Origin: Branchipolynoe longqiensis
Lineage: Eukaryota > Annelida > Polychaeta > Phyllodocida > Polynoidae
Direction: 5' to 3'
Assembly: GCA_030323885.1 (NCBI GenBank)
Contig: CM059189.1
Span: forward strand, 43,949,634 to 44,013,633
Length of the DNA: 64,000 nt
Position numbers and translations under genes: made by a program. Below, one piece after another: positions 22,640 to 33,390 of the stretch. The stretch's first letter is position 1. Each line of letters starts with the position of its first letter. The notes beneath the pieces were generated by a model. It worked only from the letters and a program-made list of their open reading frames with translations, did not search any database and was not told where the DNA came from.

Positions 22640-23386
22640 GGGTAAGACGATTGGTGGACATTTTTTGTTAAAGAGGTTTTGTAAAAGCTGTTATGTCCAG
22701 AGGCCCCCTCAGCCTTGTTATGCAAATCTTTGGTCGGTGTGTACAAAGTGATGAAATGGTTGATTACGCTAGGTTCTAATAATGTGTCATGCCAATGGAG
22801 TTCTTGTCTTTCAAGCTAACATTGTTACTTTTGCTGGTGTCCTCACAGAGGGGACAAACTATTTTAAATTTGAAGGTCGACACAATGTTGTGTAGGAAAT
22901 CCTCTATTGGTATGTCAGTGTTGTTAAGACATAACCAATTGGGCCAACCATTGGGCTATATCATGTTCTTTGCTTACCCGCATTCCAAGTCCTTGTGTGT
23001 GGTTAGGACCATAACTACTTATTTGTCTCGTACATCAAAGATGAGGGATGGTGAATCTCAGTTGTTGCTTTCCTATATTGCCCCTTTCAGGGCCATTTCT
23101 AGGGCAACTTTAGCCCGCTGGACACTGACTTCCCTAAGTCTGGCTGGTATTGATATCAAAAGATTTAAAGGGCATAGCACAAGAGGTTCTTCAGCATCAT
23201 CTGCAATGAACATGGGAATGAATCTTAATGCGGTTTTGAGCAATGGATTGGAGGGATGCGAGTAGTTTCGCTAAGCACTACCACAAGATGGTGGAAGACC
23301 CAGGTAGGGTTCAAAGAGCTGTATTGGACACTGTTAACAATGTACTATGCATAGCATCTGTAATGTTTGTTGAAAAGTCTACGTGA
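22640..23386 (+). pseudogene. Tyrosine recombinase (DIRS- or Crypton-like), decayed
   Basis: The main frame (22789-23265) reads LSFKLTLLLLLVSSQRGQT, which resembles the helix and first catalytic arginine of DIRS-type tyrosine recombinases. Further on come SLAGIDIKRFKGHSTRGSS (the HxxR box) and AMNMGMNLNAVLS. Just after, a one-base frameshift near 23250 continues the fold as MDWRDASSFAKHYHK, where Y is the likely nucleophile, and then MVEDPGRVQRAVLD. Upstream, out of frame, 22650-22750 encodes a 'QRPPQPCYANLWSV'-like segment that usually precedes this domain. All catalytic residues are recognisable but spread over at least three frames, so the gene is dead. No reverse transcriptase or split repeats are seen, so assignment to DIRS rather than Crypton is open. 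Confidence 0.7.
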
Positions 23387-24031
23387 TGGTGACTCCATTG
23401 TGAGTGGACCGGGGTTTGGATGTGAATAAAATGAAGGAAAAAGAAATGGAAAGGATTTTAGTAATTAATTATGGAGGATGATATTGTTAAGGGGGGAAGT
23501 AATGAACTAATTTAGCTACAAAGTCTCTCCCATGCTCGCTGGTTCTCGGTATTTGTAAGATGAGGTAAGAATATGCAGTAATGCTAGACTTACGTAGTAA
23601 GTTGAAGTATTACTAAGATTCTTCTGAATCTTACAGATGCCAAACCCAGTGATCAGGGGCCCTACCCTCCCATGTCCTAGAGAAAGATTGCACTGATCAC
23701 TGGTGTTGGTTTTGATGCTACATTTTTAGGTATTACGGGCATGGAGGTGGGGTTTGGTCGTCTGAGACCCTCAGACACTGACTCTGCTTGAACTTTATCA
23801 TTACCCCCTACATTTCCCTGCTCCTCATGAGCCCTTATCTCCTCTTGCTCCTTATGAGCCCCCTGTTTATTGCTTGCCTTTGCATTGCTCCTCATGAGCC
23901 TCTTATCTCAGAGTTGGATATGAGTATAAAGAGAGAAACAAAGGCAGTTTTTGTACATTGCTCCACGTGACAAATCTTTACCAAATCTGAACAAATATTT
24001 AGCACATCTTTAGAATCTAAGGTCATCTAAC
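23387..24031. other. No recognisable gene
   Basis: It holds a short tandem motif ('ctcctcatgagcc') three times between 23818 and 23906 and otherwise unremarkable AT-rich DNA. Confidence 0.5.
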
Positions 24032-24675
24032 ATCTCAGGTCATCTTACATCTAAGGTCATATCAGGATGGGTACCGACTTGTGACAGTGCACACTCATGG
24101 TTACTTTATACTGCTTCCCCAAGAGACCCGGCTACCAGCATCGTGACCTGATATCCCACTCATTCACATTATCCTGACACTTAGCCAACCAGTCCTTGCC
24201 CTAACCTAATTATGCCGAGCGCCAGGCTAGGAAGTGGTAAGTATCAATTTTGTGTTCTCTGTGGTGGAGTGGTTAGAGTGTCTGACTTTTCTAGGTCAGA
24301 CTCCTAATCTGAAGATCGGTGGTTCGATTCCCTGTGCCCCCACCTCTGCCAATTTGGATTTCCACCGCTGTGTATAACTTACAGCGTCATCAAAGGCCAG
24401 TTGCTCTCATACCATGTCTATGTGGTGTGGGAGGTTAAAAATCCCTTGGGTCGGTAAAAGTGTAGGCTCGGGCTTTCTATCGACAAACTGTCTAATGGTG
24501 AAAACAAACAAGTATATTCAGACTTATCCATGAGAGGCAGTATAAATCTTCAAGAAAAAAAAATCCAAAAATCATTGGTTTGACTCGACCAGGGTTCCAA
24601 CCCGTGGGTTCGAAAATCGCACGGTCTACCAAAACGGGAGCCGGACGCTCAACTCATTCGGCCATCCCGTCTGGT
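24032..24675 (-). mobile_element. SINE-1, split by another SINE
   Basis: The body occupies 24032-24253. The tRNA-like head resumes at about 24571 ('atcattggtttgactcgacc') and ends at 24675. The interruption is the plus-oriented SINE-2 between them. Confidence 0.85.
24254..24570 (+). mobile_element. SINE-2 (tRNA-derived), nested in SINE-1
   Basis: Head 'ggtggagtggttagagtgtc' (A box) and 'ggtggttcgattccctgtgc' (B box) are a convincing tRNA-like promoter. The body includes 'gtgtgggaggttaaaaatcc' and the end is A-rich. A minus copy is at 53033-53346. Confidence 0.88.
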
Positions 24676-25565
24676 GCATGTTTAGTAAGTGTTTGCTTCC
24701 ACCTTTAACTGCTGATGAGGTGATGATTTGATCTGTTTTTGCAGAACCATAAGTGAGCCATTACCTGTTTAGCTCTAACTGCACGCATGCGCATTTATCC
24801 AAGACCTAGAGCAATGCGATATTGGTAATTTAAACGTTGTTGGTAAATACTTTTCTTCCGCTGAATGCAATCTTTCTTCAGCGCCGAGGCAGTCCTTGAT
24901 GCTATTTATTTACAAGGACGATTTTAAAGATAAAATATCGTTATTACATTCAGCTAGTTAAATGGTTGTGGCATATCTAGTCAGGATCAACTATTCAATG
25001 TGAGCAGTTATATGCAGGTGGTGTTTTGGGGTGGTTTTATATGCAGGGTTATGTCGGTACCGTCTTGGTTTAGGTAAAATGCTAATTTAGCTACATTATG
25101 TCAGTTCCATCTGTGTTTAGGTAAAATGCTAATTCAGCTACATTATGTCAGTTCCGTCTGGGTTTAGGTAAGATGCTAATTCAGCTACATTATGTCAGTT
25201 CCGTCTGGGTTTAGGTCAAATGCTAATTTAGCTACATTATGTCAATTCCATTTGGGTTTTAAGTAAAATGCTAATTTAGCTAGATTATGTCAATACCCTC
25301 TGGTTTTAGGTATAATGCTAATTTAGCTATCTAAGTGGTTGTGATGTATATATAGTTTATATCAGGCATTCAGTGTGTGCATTACTAGTATGATATAGTG
25401 TGGATTTAGGTAAAATGCTAATTTAGCTGCATTATGTCAGTACAGTCTGGGTTTAGGTAAAATGCAAATTTAGCTATCTAAGTGGTTGTGATGTATCTAG
25501 TTTGTATCAGGCATTCAGTGTGTGCATTATTATGATTCAGTCTGGATTTAGGTATAATGTGAAAG
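24676..25565. repeat. Unassigned DNA, then a ~47-bp minisatellite
   Basis: I see nothing in 24676-25060. From about 25065 to 25560 a unit containing 'ggtaaaatgctaatttagct' and 'acattatgtcagttccgtct' repeats about eight times with variants. A longer spacer contains 'gtatcaggcattcagtgtgt' twice. Confidence 0.75.
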
Positions 25566-25763
25566 GATATATATGAGTGGGTTTCGTTGGTAAAGGTGGG
25601 TAGGATGAGTATGTGCAGGATTACTAATGCAGTGTTTCTCATTATTAATTTCTGTGTGTAGTTAGTTAGTTGCCTGTTCTATATAAGAAGGTGGGCTGGT
25701 AATGGTATGATGGTTAGCTAATTAATTGTCAAGTGAAGTATTTTATTGAATGAATGATGGTTA

Positions 25764-26299
25764 TGCCCCAGTCACGCGAGGCCTGCGTTCGCTTATGATC
25801 GATCCGCGAGTATTTCTCAATTAAATTACGACCATCTTACGACTAATCGGCGAGTGCTCTGCGAGCGATCACCGACTGATCGCCGACCATTTCAGACCTT
25901 TTTGGTCGCAAGAAGGTTGTCGCTGCAGCACCAACAATCTCCTTGCGATCTCTGGCGCCTCCACCAATCGCTGACTGGTCGGCGCAGATCGGCGACCATA
26001 GTAGCTGTACTCAAGGATCACACGAGGCCTGCATTCACTTACGATCGATTCACGAACATTTTGCAGTTAAATTACGACCGTCTTACGACCATCTTATGAC
26101 CACCTTACGACTAATTGCCGAGCGATCACCGACCAATGCGATGTCGCGCGTGTACCATGACGTCACAATGTTGCCTGGTCGACATGGCGACGTATTAAAT
26201 AGTTTGTAACAAATTGTTTCAATTTTGTCGCAAGGAGATCGCAGACTTTTGGTCGTGGATCGATCGTAAGCGAACGCAGGCTGTCGTGTGACTGAGGCT
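25764..26299. mobile_element. TTA-flanked foldback MITE, family C
   Basis: Ends TGCCCCAGTCACGCGAGG and the inverse of AGCCTCAGTCACACGACAG, with TTA at 25761-25763 and 26300-26302. About 40 bp of terminal sequence is matched in inverse order ('cctgcgttcgctta' and 'gatcgatcc' in both). The interior repeats 'ttacgaccatcttacgacca' and 'gcgatcaccgac' words. Confidence 0.87.
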
Positions 26300-26302
26300 T
26301 TA

Positions 26303-26769
26303 GTAGATATATTTAGCTGGTGGTTTGTTCGTACAGATTAATGTTTCGTGTAAAGTAGTTAGTGTTTTGGGAGTTGAATGATTGGTTTGGGACGGTGGCC
26401 AATTGAGATAGAGCCACGGTCCCTGTGTCAGTGGGAAAATGGAGGTATCGGGGTGGGGGGGGGGGGGGGGATCAGGGTAGATAAGGTCCAACAGCTGTTA
26501 GTTTGGTAGATCACTGTTTGGGTGTCCACTCATCACAGTGTTTGAGCCAATAAAAATGCATTTTGATCGATTTTTAGTTAGTTACGATCTGTTATATTCA
26601 TGTGCTGTGCATTCTAAATGTTGATGGTATTCTATGTTATGCTATTCATCACTACAGCCTTCAAAGCATCGCCTGACTTGCGTTAATTGGAATACATTTA
26701 TGTAAGCCTTTTAAGGATAGTTACAGTGATAACTTCGCTAAGGCATAAGGTTAACTGATATTAAAGCGG
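26303..26769. other. No recognisable gene
   Basis: One poly(G) run near 26453-26470. Otherwise unremarkable. Confidence 0.5.
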
Positions 26770-26772
26770 TTA

Positions 26773-27634
26773 AGGCCCTGTCACATTACGGCGTATGGCG
26801 GGAGCATATTGAAAACCTATGTCGAAAATGGGAAAAAAATGTGCGGGACGAGGTATCGTGACCTTTGTGACCTCTCGGGTGTTTTTGAGCATATGCGTCA
26901 CCTATGAGGAGGGTACTGAGAGCGTACTGTGACATTCTTTTACGGTTTTGATTGGCATGTGGAGCGTATGAGGAGCATATGAGGAGCGTATGAGGAGCAT
27001 ATGAGGAGCGTATGCGAAGCGTATGCGAGACCTATGTTATCTCTCCTCGGTCCACCGCCTGGTGGCTCCTGGGTATATAGTGCATCGCCTTTATATACCG
27101 AGACCATCGGTCGGGCATACACCGCCATACGCTATAAATACGCTTTGCATAAGCTACGAATACGCTCCCATACGCAACTGGTAGGTTCCGCGTACGCTTC
27201 ATATGCCAGAGATACGCCCGTGACGCAAGTTGAACGTACAAGCAGCGTACACTGGCATACCGCTAGCATATAAGGAGCGTATGCTGGCGTACGAGGAGCA
27301 TATGCCGGTGTATGAGTAGCATATGAGTAGCGTATGAACCATACGCTCCCGTAGGTCAAGATTTTTTAGCATGGACAAAAAAATGTGGACGGACGGACGG
27401 ATGTGAGAAAGCGTATGCCGGTGTATGATGGTGTATGATGGCATATGCCAGCACATGATGGCGTATGCGCAGCATATGCGTAGCATATGTGTAGCATATG
27501 CATAGCATATGCATAGTGTATGTGTAGCGTATGCATAGCGTATGGCGGCGTATGGCGGCATATGCCGACGTATATGATGTAACGCGCTGACACCGCTGTA
27601 CACTCCTGCAAAAAACCCTAATGTGACAGCCCCT
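26773..27634. mobile_element. TTA-flanked foldback MITE, family A
   Basis: Ends AGGCCCTGTCACATTACG and the inverse of AGGGGCTGTCACATTAGG, with TTA at 26770-26772 and 27635-27637. The 862-bp interior is almost entirely the hexamer-like words 'gcatatgaggagcgtatg' on the left and their inverse types on the right. It closes a long imperfect hairpin. Confidence 0.87.
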
Positions 27635-27639
27635 TTAGG

Positions 27640-28960
27640 AAAAGATGTTTGTAGAGAAGAAATAATGACGTCTGATTATAGAAGATGTTTTGGCTCAGAC
27701 AAAATTGTTGTGTCGTCTGGTTATAGATGAAGTTTGTAATGAGGATAACATGTAGTCTGATTATAGAAAAGGTTACTAGTCAGGAAATAATGTCGGATGA
27801 TTATGAAAGATGCGTGTGGTCAGGAAAAAAAGTCGTCTGGTTAGAGATGAAGTTTGTATTCAGGATAAAATGTTTTCTGATTTCATAGAAGAGATTTATA
27901 GTCAAGAAAGAATTCGTCTGACTATGCAAAAGGTTTATAGTCAGGGTAAAATATCATTTGATGATAGAATATGATTGTAGTCAAGACGGAATGTCATCTG
28001 ATCACAGAAGAGATTTATAATCAGGATAAAATGTCGTCTGATCATAGAAGAGATTTGTAATCAAGAAAGAATGTCATCTGACTATATAAGAGGTTTACAG
28101 TTAGGGTAGGATATCTTCTGGGCCCGTATGCAGGAGTCAGTGTTAGCGGGGTTTGGTGTTAGAGCCTGTTACCGTTTAGCTATCACGGACGTCGGGAACT
28201 GTGTCAAGTCGTATGCAGGAGCGCGTAACACTTACATTATAGCTAAACATGAATTTATTCATAGATTTTGGAAATCCCTCTGCGTCTGTACCCATATATT
28301 AGGCTAAAATATATTAAATGCTATCATATTTAACAGAATTAGATACGCAATAAGTGAAATTTGATGAAATTAACCCTAAATTTGAAGCAATATTAATGCT
28401 GCTGCCGCAACGGTGGCGATATTAATATTTATATTTTCGAATCGACGAACGTAAAGTAAACAAATCGCCGCCGCCGCCGCATCGACGTCGCTTTCCATAC
28501 TGGCGGCGGCGGCGGTTGCTTGTATTCGTCAGTTCGAAAATATTAATGTCGCCGCCGTTGCAGCGGCAGCATTAATATTGCTTCGAATTTAGGGTTAATT
28601 TCATAAAATTTCACTTATTGCGTATTTAATTCTGTTAAATATGACAGCATTGAATAGATTTGGGCCTAATGCACTCGCTATACCTGCTATTTTCCAGGGG
28701 TAGGATAACACCGGTTAAGCTTACCTGTTAAGCCTATCACCGCCTTGTGCATACCATTTTTCGCCGCTAACCGGGAAATTCCCGCCTACCACCGTTTTGG
28801 CTCGCTACCACCGATTACCACCGACTCCTGCATACGGCCCCTGGTGATACAAAAGGTTTGTAGTCAGGACAAAAGGTTGTCTAATCACAGAAGAGCTATG
28901 TGGTCAGCATAAACTGTCATCTGACTACTGGACAGGTTGGTAGTCACGTGGGTGAGGGGA
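27640..28960. repeat. ~40-bp minisatellite split by foldback F
   Basis: Units with 'tcgtctgatcatagaagaga' and 'tttgtaatcaggataaaatg' run from 27640 to about 28118 and resume at 28842 to about 28940. The interruption is exactly the 28120-28841 element. Confidence 0.82.
28120..28841. mobile_element. Foldback MITE, family F, with an inner long palindrome
   Basis: Ends GGGCCCGTATGCAGGAGTC and the inverse of GGGGCCGTATGCAGGAGTC. Inside, two arms of about 150 bp (about 28325-28475 and 28500-28645) are nearly perfect inverse copies around a (GCC)n/(GGC)n centre. It sits in the minisatellite, which resumes without obvious loss. The target duplication is ambiguous (TGG or CTGG). Confidence 0.78.
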
Positions 28961-29214
28961 GACGCCGTGATTAGCATACTGGAATTCCTGGTACGACATG
29001 CGACATGTGGAATCGTGTTGTCATCATTCAGCTCACATTTCATTCACACAAGTTCATGCTAATTTTATATGATACGCGATATGCGTAAGAAATAGAAATG
29101 CTTTTGGGTCTTTAAAGTGACGCGTGCAAAAGTGACTGTGTTCAGCGCGACGCCGACATTAAGTGGCAGCAAGCCAAGTAACCTGGCGTGCCTGCAATAA
29201 AGAATAGTTGTTGG

Positions 29215-29557
29215 TTAGTTGCTGGAGGTTTACATCCTGGCAACATCTAAGGTCATATCAGAATGGCTACCGACTTGTAGCAGTGAACACTCATGGTGAC
29301 TTAATAGTGCTGCCCCACTGTGAGACCAGGCCACCAGCATCATGACCTGATATCCCACTCAGTCACATTATCCTGACACTGAGCCAACCTTTCCTTGCCC
29401 TATCCTAATAATGCTGATGCCTGACTAGGAAGTGACACATATACATTTTTAAGTCATTGGTTTGACTCGACACGGGTTCGAACCTGTGGCTTCGAATTCA
29501 CGATCTACTAAAATGGGAGACGGATGCTCAACTCATTCGGCCATCCCATCTGGTTAC
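29215..29557 (-). mobile_element. SINE-1, near full-length minus copy
   Basis: Runs from the tail ('ggaggtttacatcctggcaa') through the body to 'actcattcggccatcccatc'. Confidence 0.9.
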
Positions 29558-29954
29558 AATAACGCATAAACCCCAAGAACTCATACTGACACGGAAAATG
29601 CTTTATTTGCTACGAGAAAGACGCACGACACATAATATTATTATAATTGGAACAACGCGAACACAACAATATATAATTATGGACTTCTAATTACAGTCTT
29701 AGTTCTTGGTTACATAGTCTTTTTGTCGCGGCATGAGGTTTAGAGATGCTGATAACCCTAAGCACCTTAGTACTGAGTGATGGGTGGGATGGTAAATTTA
29801 GTAGGTGAGATGTTGTCTCCAGTCTCCCATGTCGAAGTAACACGATCTACAGTGTGTAGTCGCTTTTATAGAGAATTACATTTTAGCTGGGAGGGAGCGT
29901 ATTGAGTTAGTTTAATAAAGCTACGATAGGTGAACGGGGATCGAGTCCTTGTTT
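29558..29954. other. No recognisable gene
   Basis: Unremarkable sequence between a SINE and foldback family E. Confidence 0.4.
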
Positions 29955-31280
29955 ATGGGGTGGCTACCGGCTAAAGCTAGTATGTGGCATGCAAATGCGA
30001 ATGTGAATGCGGCATGCAAATGCAGCATGCAGCATGCGAGTGGGTTGGGTCCTTTCACCCACACCCACACTCACACATGCTGTCAGGTTTCTCTAACACT
30101 GTTTTCTATGGCAAACGCAGCAGCATTCGCATTCGCATGCCGCACCGATGGCTACATGGACCAATTCAGTTGCTGCATTCGCACTCGCATTCGCATTCGC
30201 ATTAACATTCGCATTCGCATTCGCATTCACATTCGCATTCGCATTCGCATTCAGACACATGGAATCACCCCCATTGACTTAGATGCTTTTAGATTTTTTG
30301 CCGCATTCGCATTCGCATGCAGCATACCGCGTGTAAGGAATGTAGCCTTTAGTGGCCAAAGACCCGCTAGTCGGCGTTGTACACATTATTTTGACATAGT
30401 TTCGGTGAGATCCGCTAGTCGGCAGCAGTATCTATGCAGCCTAAAGCGGGCATTCCTTACACGCGGTATGCGGCATGCGGTATGCGAATGGCATGATTCC
30501 TTACACGCGGTATGCGGTATGCGGTATGCAGCACATGACTGGCTATATTTAAAAAATAAAAATAAACAATTATTCTCCATACTGCTCTGTATATGACCAA
30601 ATATTGCATTTATATCTATGTACCTTTTCGTACGTCACATGGGGGTTCCTACCTTTATTATAACCAAATTATAGATAAGTATTCATATTTCTGTGCATAT
30701 GGTAGCATTTTTAGCTTTCCCATAACCGTCAGTCTCCCGATTGGGACGGTCCTAACATCCTAAACTGAGCCATGTTAGGACCGTCCTTTTCGGTCAACAA
30801 AATCTGGGACGGTCCTAACATCCCTCGGAGCAAGCTAAACTGAGCCATGTTAGGACCGTCCTTTTCATTATAATTGCCAAATTATAGATAAGTATTCATA
30901 TTTCTGTGGATCTGGTAGCATTTTTAGCTTTCCCCTAACCGTATGTCTCCCGGGTGCCCAGCTCACCATGTGTTTCCCCTCCTCACCCCTGTGTGAGACC
31001 GTTCCGTAATGCTCAGTCGCCTCTCCTTGTCTAAAACTAATGGACACAAGCGACTCAGGTTTCTATTCACACACCGCGTGCCGCATACCGCATGCCGCAC
31101 CGATCGCTACATGGACCGATCAGAAAAACGCATTCGCATTCGCATTCACATTCGCATTCGCATACCGCATGTATGGAATGTAGCCCATAGGTTTCAAGGC
31201 GTTTCGATTTTTTGTCGCATTCGCATTCGCATTCGCATACCGCATACCGCGTGTAAGGAATGCACCCTTTAGTTACCGGC
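29955..31280. repeat. Foldback family E cluster (gcattc / gaatgc words)
   Basis: Two blocks (29965-30540 and 30985-31275) are built from 'gcattcgcattcgcat', 'ataccgcataccgcg' and 'gtaaggaatg' in both orientations. The second block is an inverse copy of 31642-31900, including 'ccgttccgtaatg' and 'cagtcgcctctcct'. Boundaries of individual elements cannot be fixed because the flanking triplets do not match. Confidence 0.7.
30655..30955. repeat. Direct repeats and two perfect hairpins
   Basis: GGACGGTCCTAACAT pairs with ATGTTAGGACCGTCC at 30747-30798 and again at 30811-30863. This is a 15-bp perfect stem each time, with different loops. About 85 bp ('ccaaattatagataagtatt' ... 'tagcatttttagctttccc') flanks the hairpins as direct copies at 30664 and 30880. 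Confidence 0.8.
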
Positions 31281-31641
31281 ACGCTGTCAGGCCTCTGTTC
31301 GCGCGTCCAATTAACCATGTTGCATAAGCATCACGGACAATGCATGACACATAATATCATTATAACGCATGACACATAATATTATTATAACTTTGAAGCC
31401 ACATGATTAATTTATATAAACATTGAATCTGTGATTAACGCAACTAAGACACAGCTTCATGGTGTTCTGCGTGGATTTTCACTACCGTAACTCAATAAAC
31501 TGAATTGAATTATGGCGCTAGTGCCCTGTAGAGGTAGGTTATGGTATGACACGTGAATGTAATCACTTGATATGACTTCCATGTTTTAAATCATCTTGTG
31601 AGAACGCTCATCGTTTGATGAACTATTAAGTTAACGCATTA

Positions 31642-32030
31642 AGCTAAGATTCCTTACACGCGGTATGCGGTATGCGAATGCGAATGCGGCAGAAAATCAA
31701 AACGCCTTGAAGTCAATGGGCTACATTCCTTACACGCGTTATGCGAATGCGAATGCGAATGCGGCAACTCGATAGGTCCCTGTAGCGATCGGTGTGGCAT
31801 GCGGCATGCGGCATGCGGTATGCAAATAGAAACCTCAGTCTTTAGATCCTTCATTAGGAGAGGCGACTGATCATTACGGAACGGTCACACACAGGGGTGT
31901 GGAGCGGAAACATATGGTAGTGGTGGTGGTGGGGAGACGCTTGCCGCATACCGCGTAGAAAGAATCCTCCCATTCGCATACCGCATGCCACATGCCGCAT
32001 ACCACATACCACGTATAAGGAATCTTAGCT
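31642..32030. mobile_element. TTA-flanked foldback MITE, family E
   Basis: Ends AGCTAAGATTCCTTACACG and the inverse of AGCTAAGATTCCTTATACG, with TTA at 31639-31641 and 32031-32033. The interior holds 'gcgaatgcgaatgcggca' and 'ggcatgcggcatgcgg' words. Confidence 0.87.
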
Positions 32031-32655
32031 TTAGACTTATTAATTGGAAAAAACAAGAATACTCGCAGTAATTTGGATGAGTTTCTTAGTTTATTTATTA
32101 ACTGAGATTTTTTTTATAATGTATATAAAAAAAATACTTGGTTGGTGGTAACTTTTGGATGAGTTTGCATCCCCCCAACGGAAGTTTGAATGTAATTATC
32201 CGAACTCTTCATTCCATTTTCGTGATTAGTAAAGCTCGCCTCACGACATGCGATAATTTCACTTGATTCTGGCGAATCGGAAAATCCCTAAATAAAGCCA
32301 TGGATATCGGCTGAGAGACCGCATAAGATTTCGGGTCACGTGACCGCGTCGCACGTGATCTCCGCGGTCAATTTTTACACTTCAATTGCCCTTTTGGGGG
32401 ACGTGATTTTCCGAGTGTTCAAGTCAGATTGTCGCCTAATGTCAGGCGGGCTTAGACCTCCCACTCGGCGCAATGCGTGGGTGGAACATCCGGTGGGGAA
32501 TGGACGGTCAATAAGAGTCCACACCGCCCACCATATGGGAGTGGGCGTGGGGGTGGGCGTGGGGGTGGGCGTGGGTGGGCGTGGGGGAGGGGGTGGCGAT
32601 GGTGGGCGGCTTATTCTCCACGTGTTGCTATGCCAACCTCCTATTCCATCCACCA
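32031..32655. other. No recognisable gene; GTGGGC-rich patch
   Basis: 32540-32600 is a (gtgggcgtgggg)n patch with G-quadruplex potential. The rest is unassigned. Confidence 0.5.
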
Positions 32656-32656
32656 G

Positions 32657-32659
<3 letters not shown>

Positions 32660-32692
<33 letters not shown>

Positions 32693-33390
32693 GCTGTCGG
32701 TCACGATGGGACAAAGACTGCCTTCATTACTTGACTGCTGCTCTCCATTTTTGTGCGGTTGTACATTTCATGAAAGCTGCCTGCAAAAGTGTTGAAGTTC
32801 TGCTGGCTTTTGCAAGTTACCAGCGGCACTCTCTCGGGGAGCAAATAGAGGTTTCACACCAGCAAGAACATGTCCAGACAGGTGCAAAACTATTTGTCCC
32901 TGCAGTGGCTGGTCGGGAGATGTTGGGAGTTCCATACATCAACCGCCCTTGATGCTGCCACAGTGACATGGTTTTCTGTTTAGGGTTTGCTCCCTTAAGC
33001 TAAGATTCCTTACACACGGTATGTGGTATGCGAATGCGAATGCGGCAAAAAATCGAAAAGCATCTATGTCAATGGGGCTGATTCCTTACACGCGGTATGC
33101 GGCATGCGAATACTGAATCGGTCCATGTAGCGATCAGTGCGGCATGTGAATGCGAATGCCCATAGACAGCAGTGTTAGAGAAACCTGACACTATGTGTGT
33201 GGGTGTGGGTGAAAGGACCCAACCCGTTCGCATACCACATGCCACATGCCACATACCGCATACCACATGTAAGGAATCTTAGATTAAGCCTTCAGTTCTG
33301 TCAAGAATCTGTACCACAAGGCAGTGGTTTAAAACTCTGCAGGGCAGGGGCGTCAAACTCCCTGAGGTATTGCAATACCTGTATACACCA
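32660..33390 (-). mobile_element. Chimeric retroposon with LINE 3' tail, split by foldback
   Basis: In minus orientation it starts at about 33385 ('tgcaatacctcagggagttt'), is interrupted by 32998-33283, and continues through 'caaatagttttgcacctgtc' to a LINE-derived end ('agcagtcaagtaatgaaggc') and an (ATG)n tail at 32660-32692. Sister copies: 34855-35325 and 48708-49155. Confidence 0.78.
32998..33283. mobile_element. TTA-flanked foldback MITE, family E, inserted in a retroposon
   Basis: Starts AGCTAAGATTCCTTACAC after TTA (32995-32997) and ends GTAAGGAATCTTAGA before TTA (33284-33286). The two sister retroposons show the unfilled site as 'ctcccttagcc' or 'ctcttagcc', with a single TTA. Confidence 0.88.

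Noticed and set aside
24254..24345. A tRNA gene with good A and B boxes
   Set aside because: An extra segment disrupts the anticodon region, and the same unit with a 200-bp body recurs at 53.0-53.3 kb. It is a SINE.
27640..28118. An array of regulatory sites (regular ~40-bp period)
   Set aside because: Drift between units is uniform, with no conserved core. A minisatellite explains it.
29949..30596. 215-codon frame with an Arg-Ile repeat
   Set aside because: It encodes the (gcattc)n words of foldback family E. It runs across element boundaries and has no domain.
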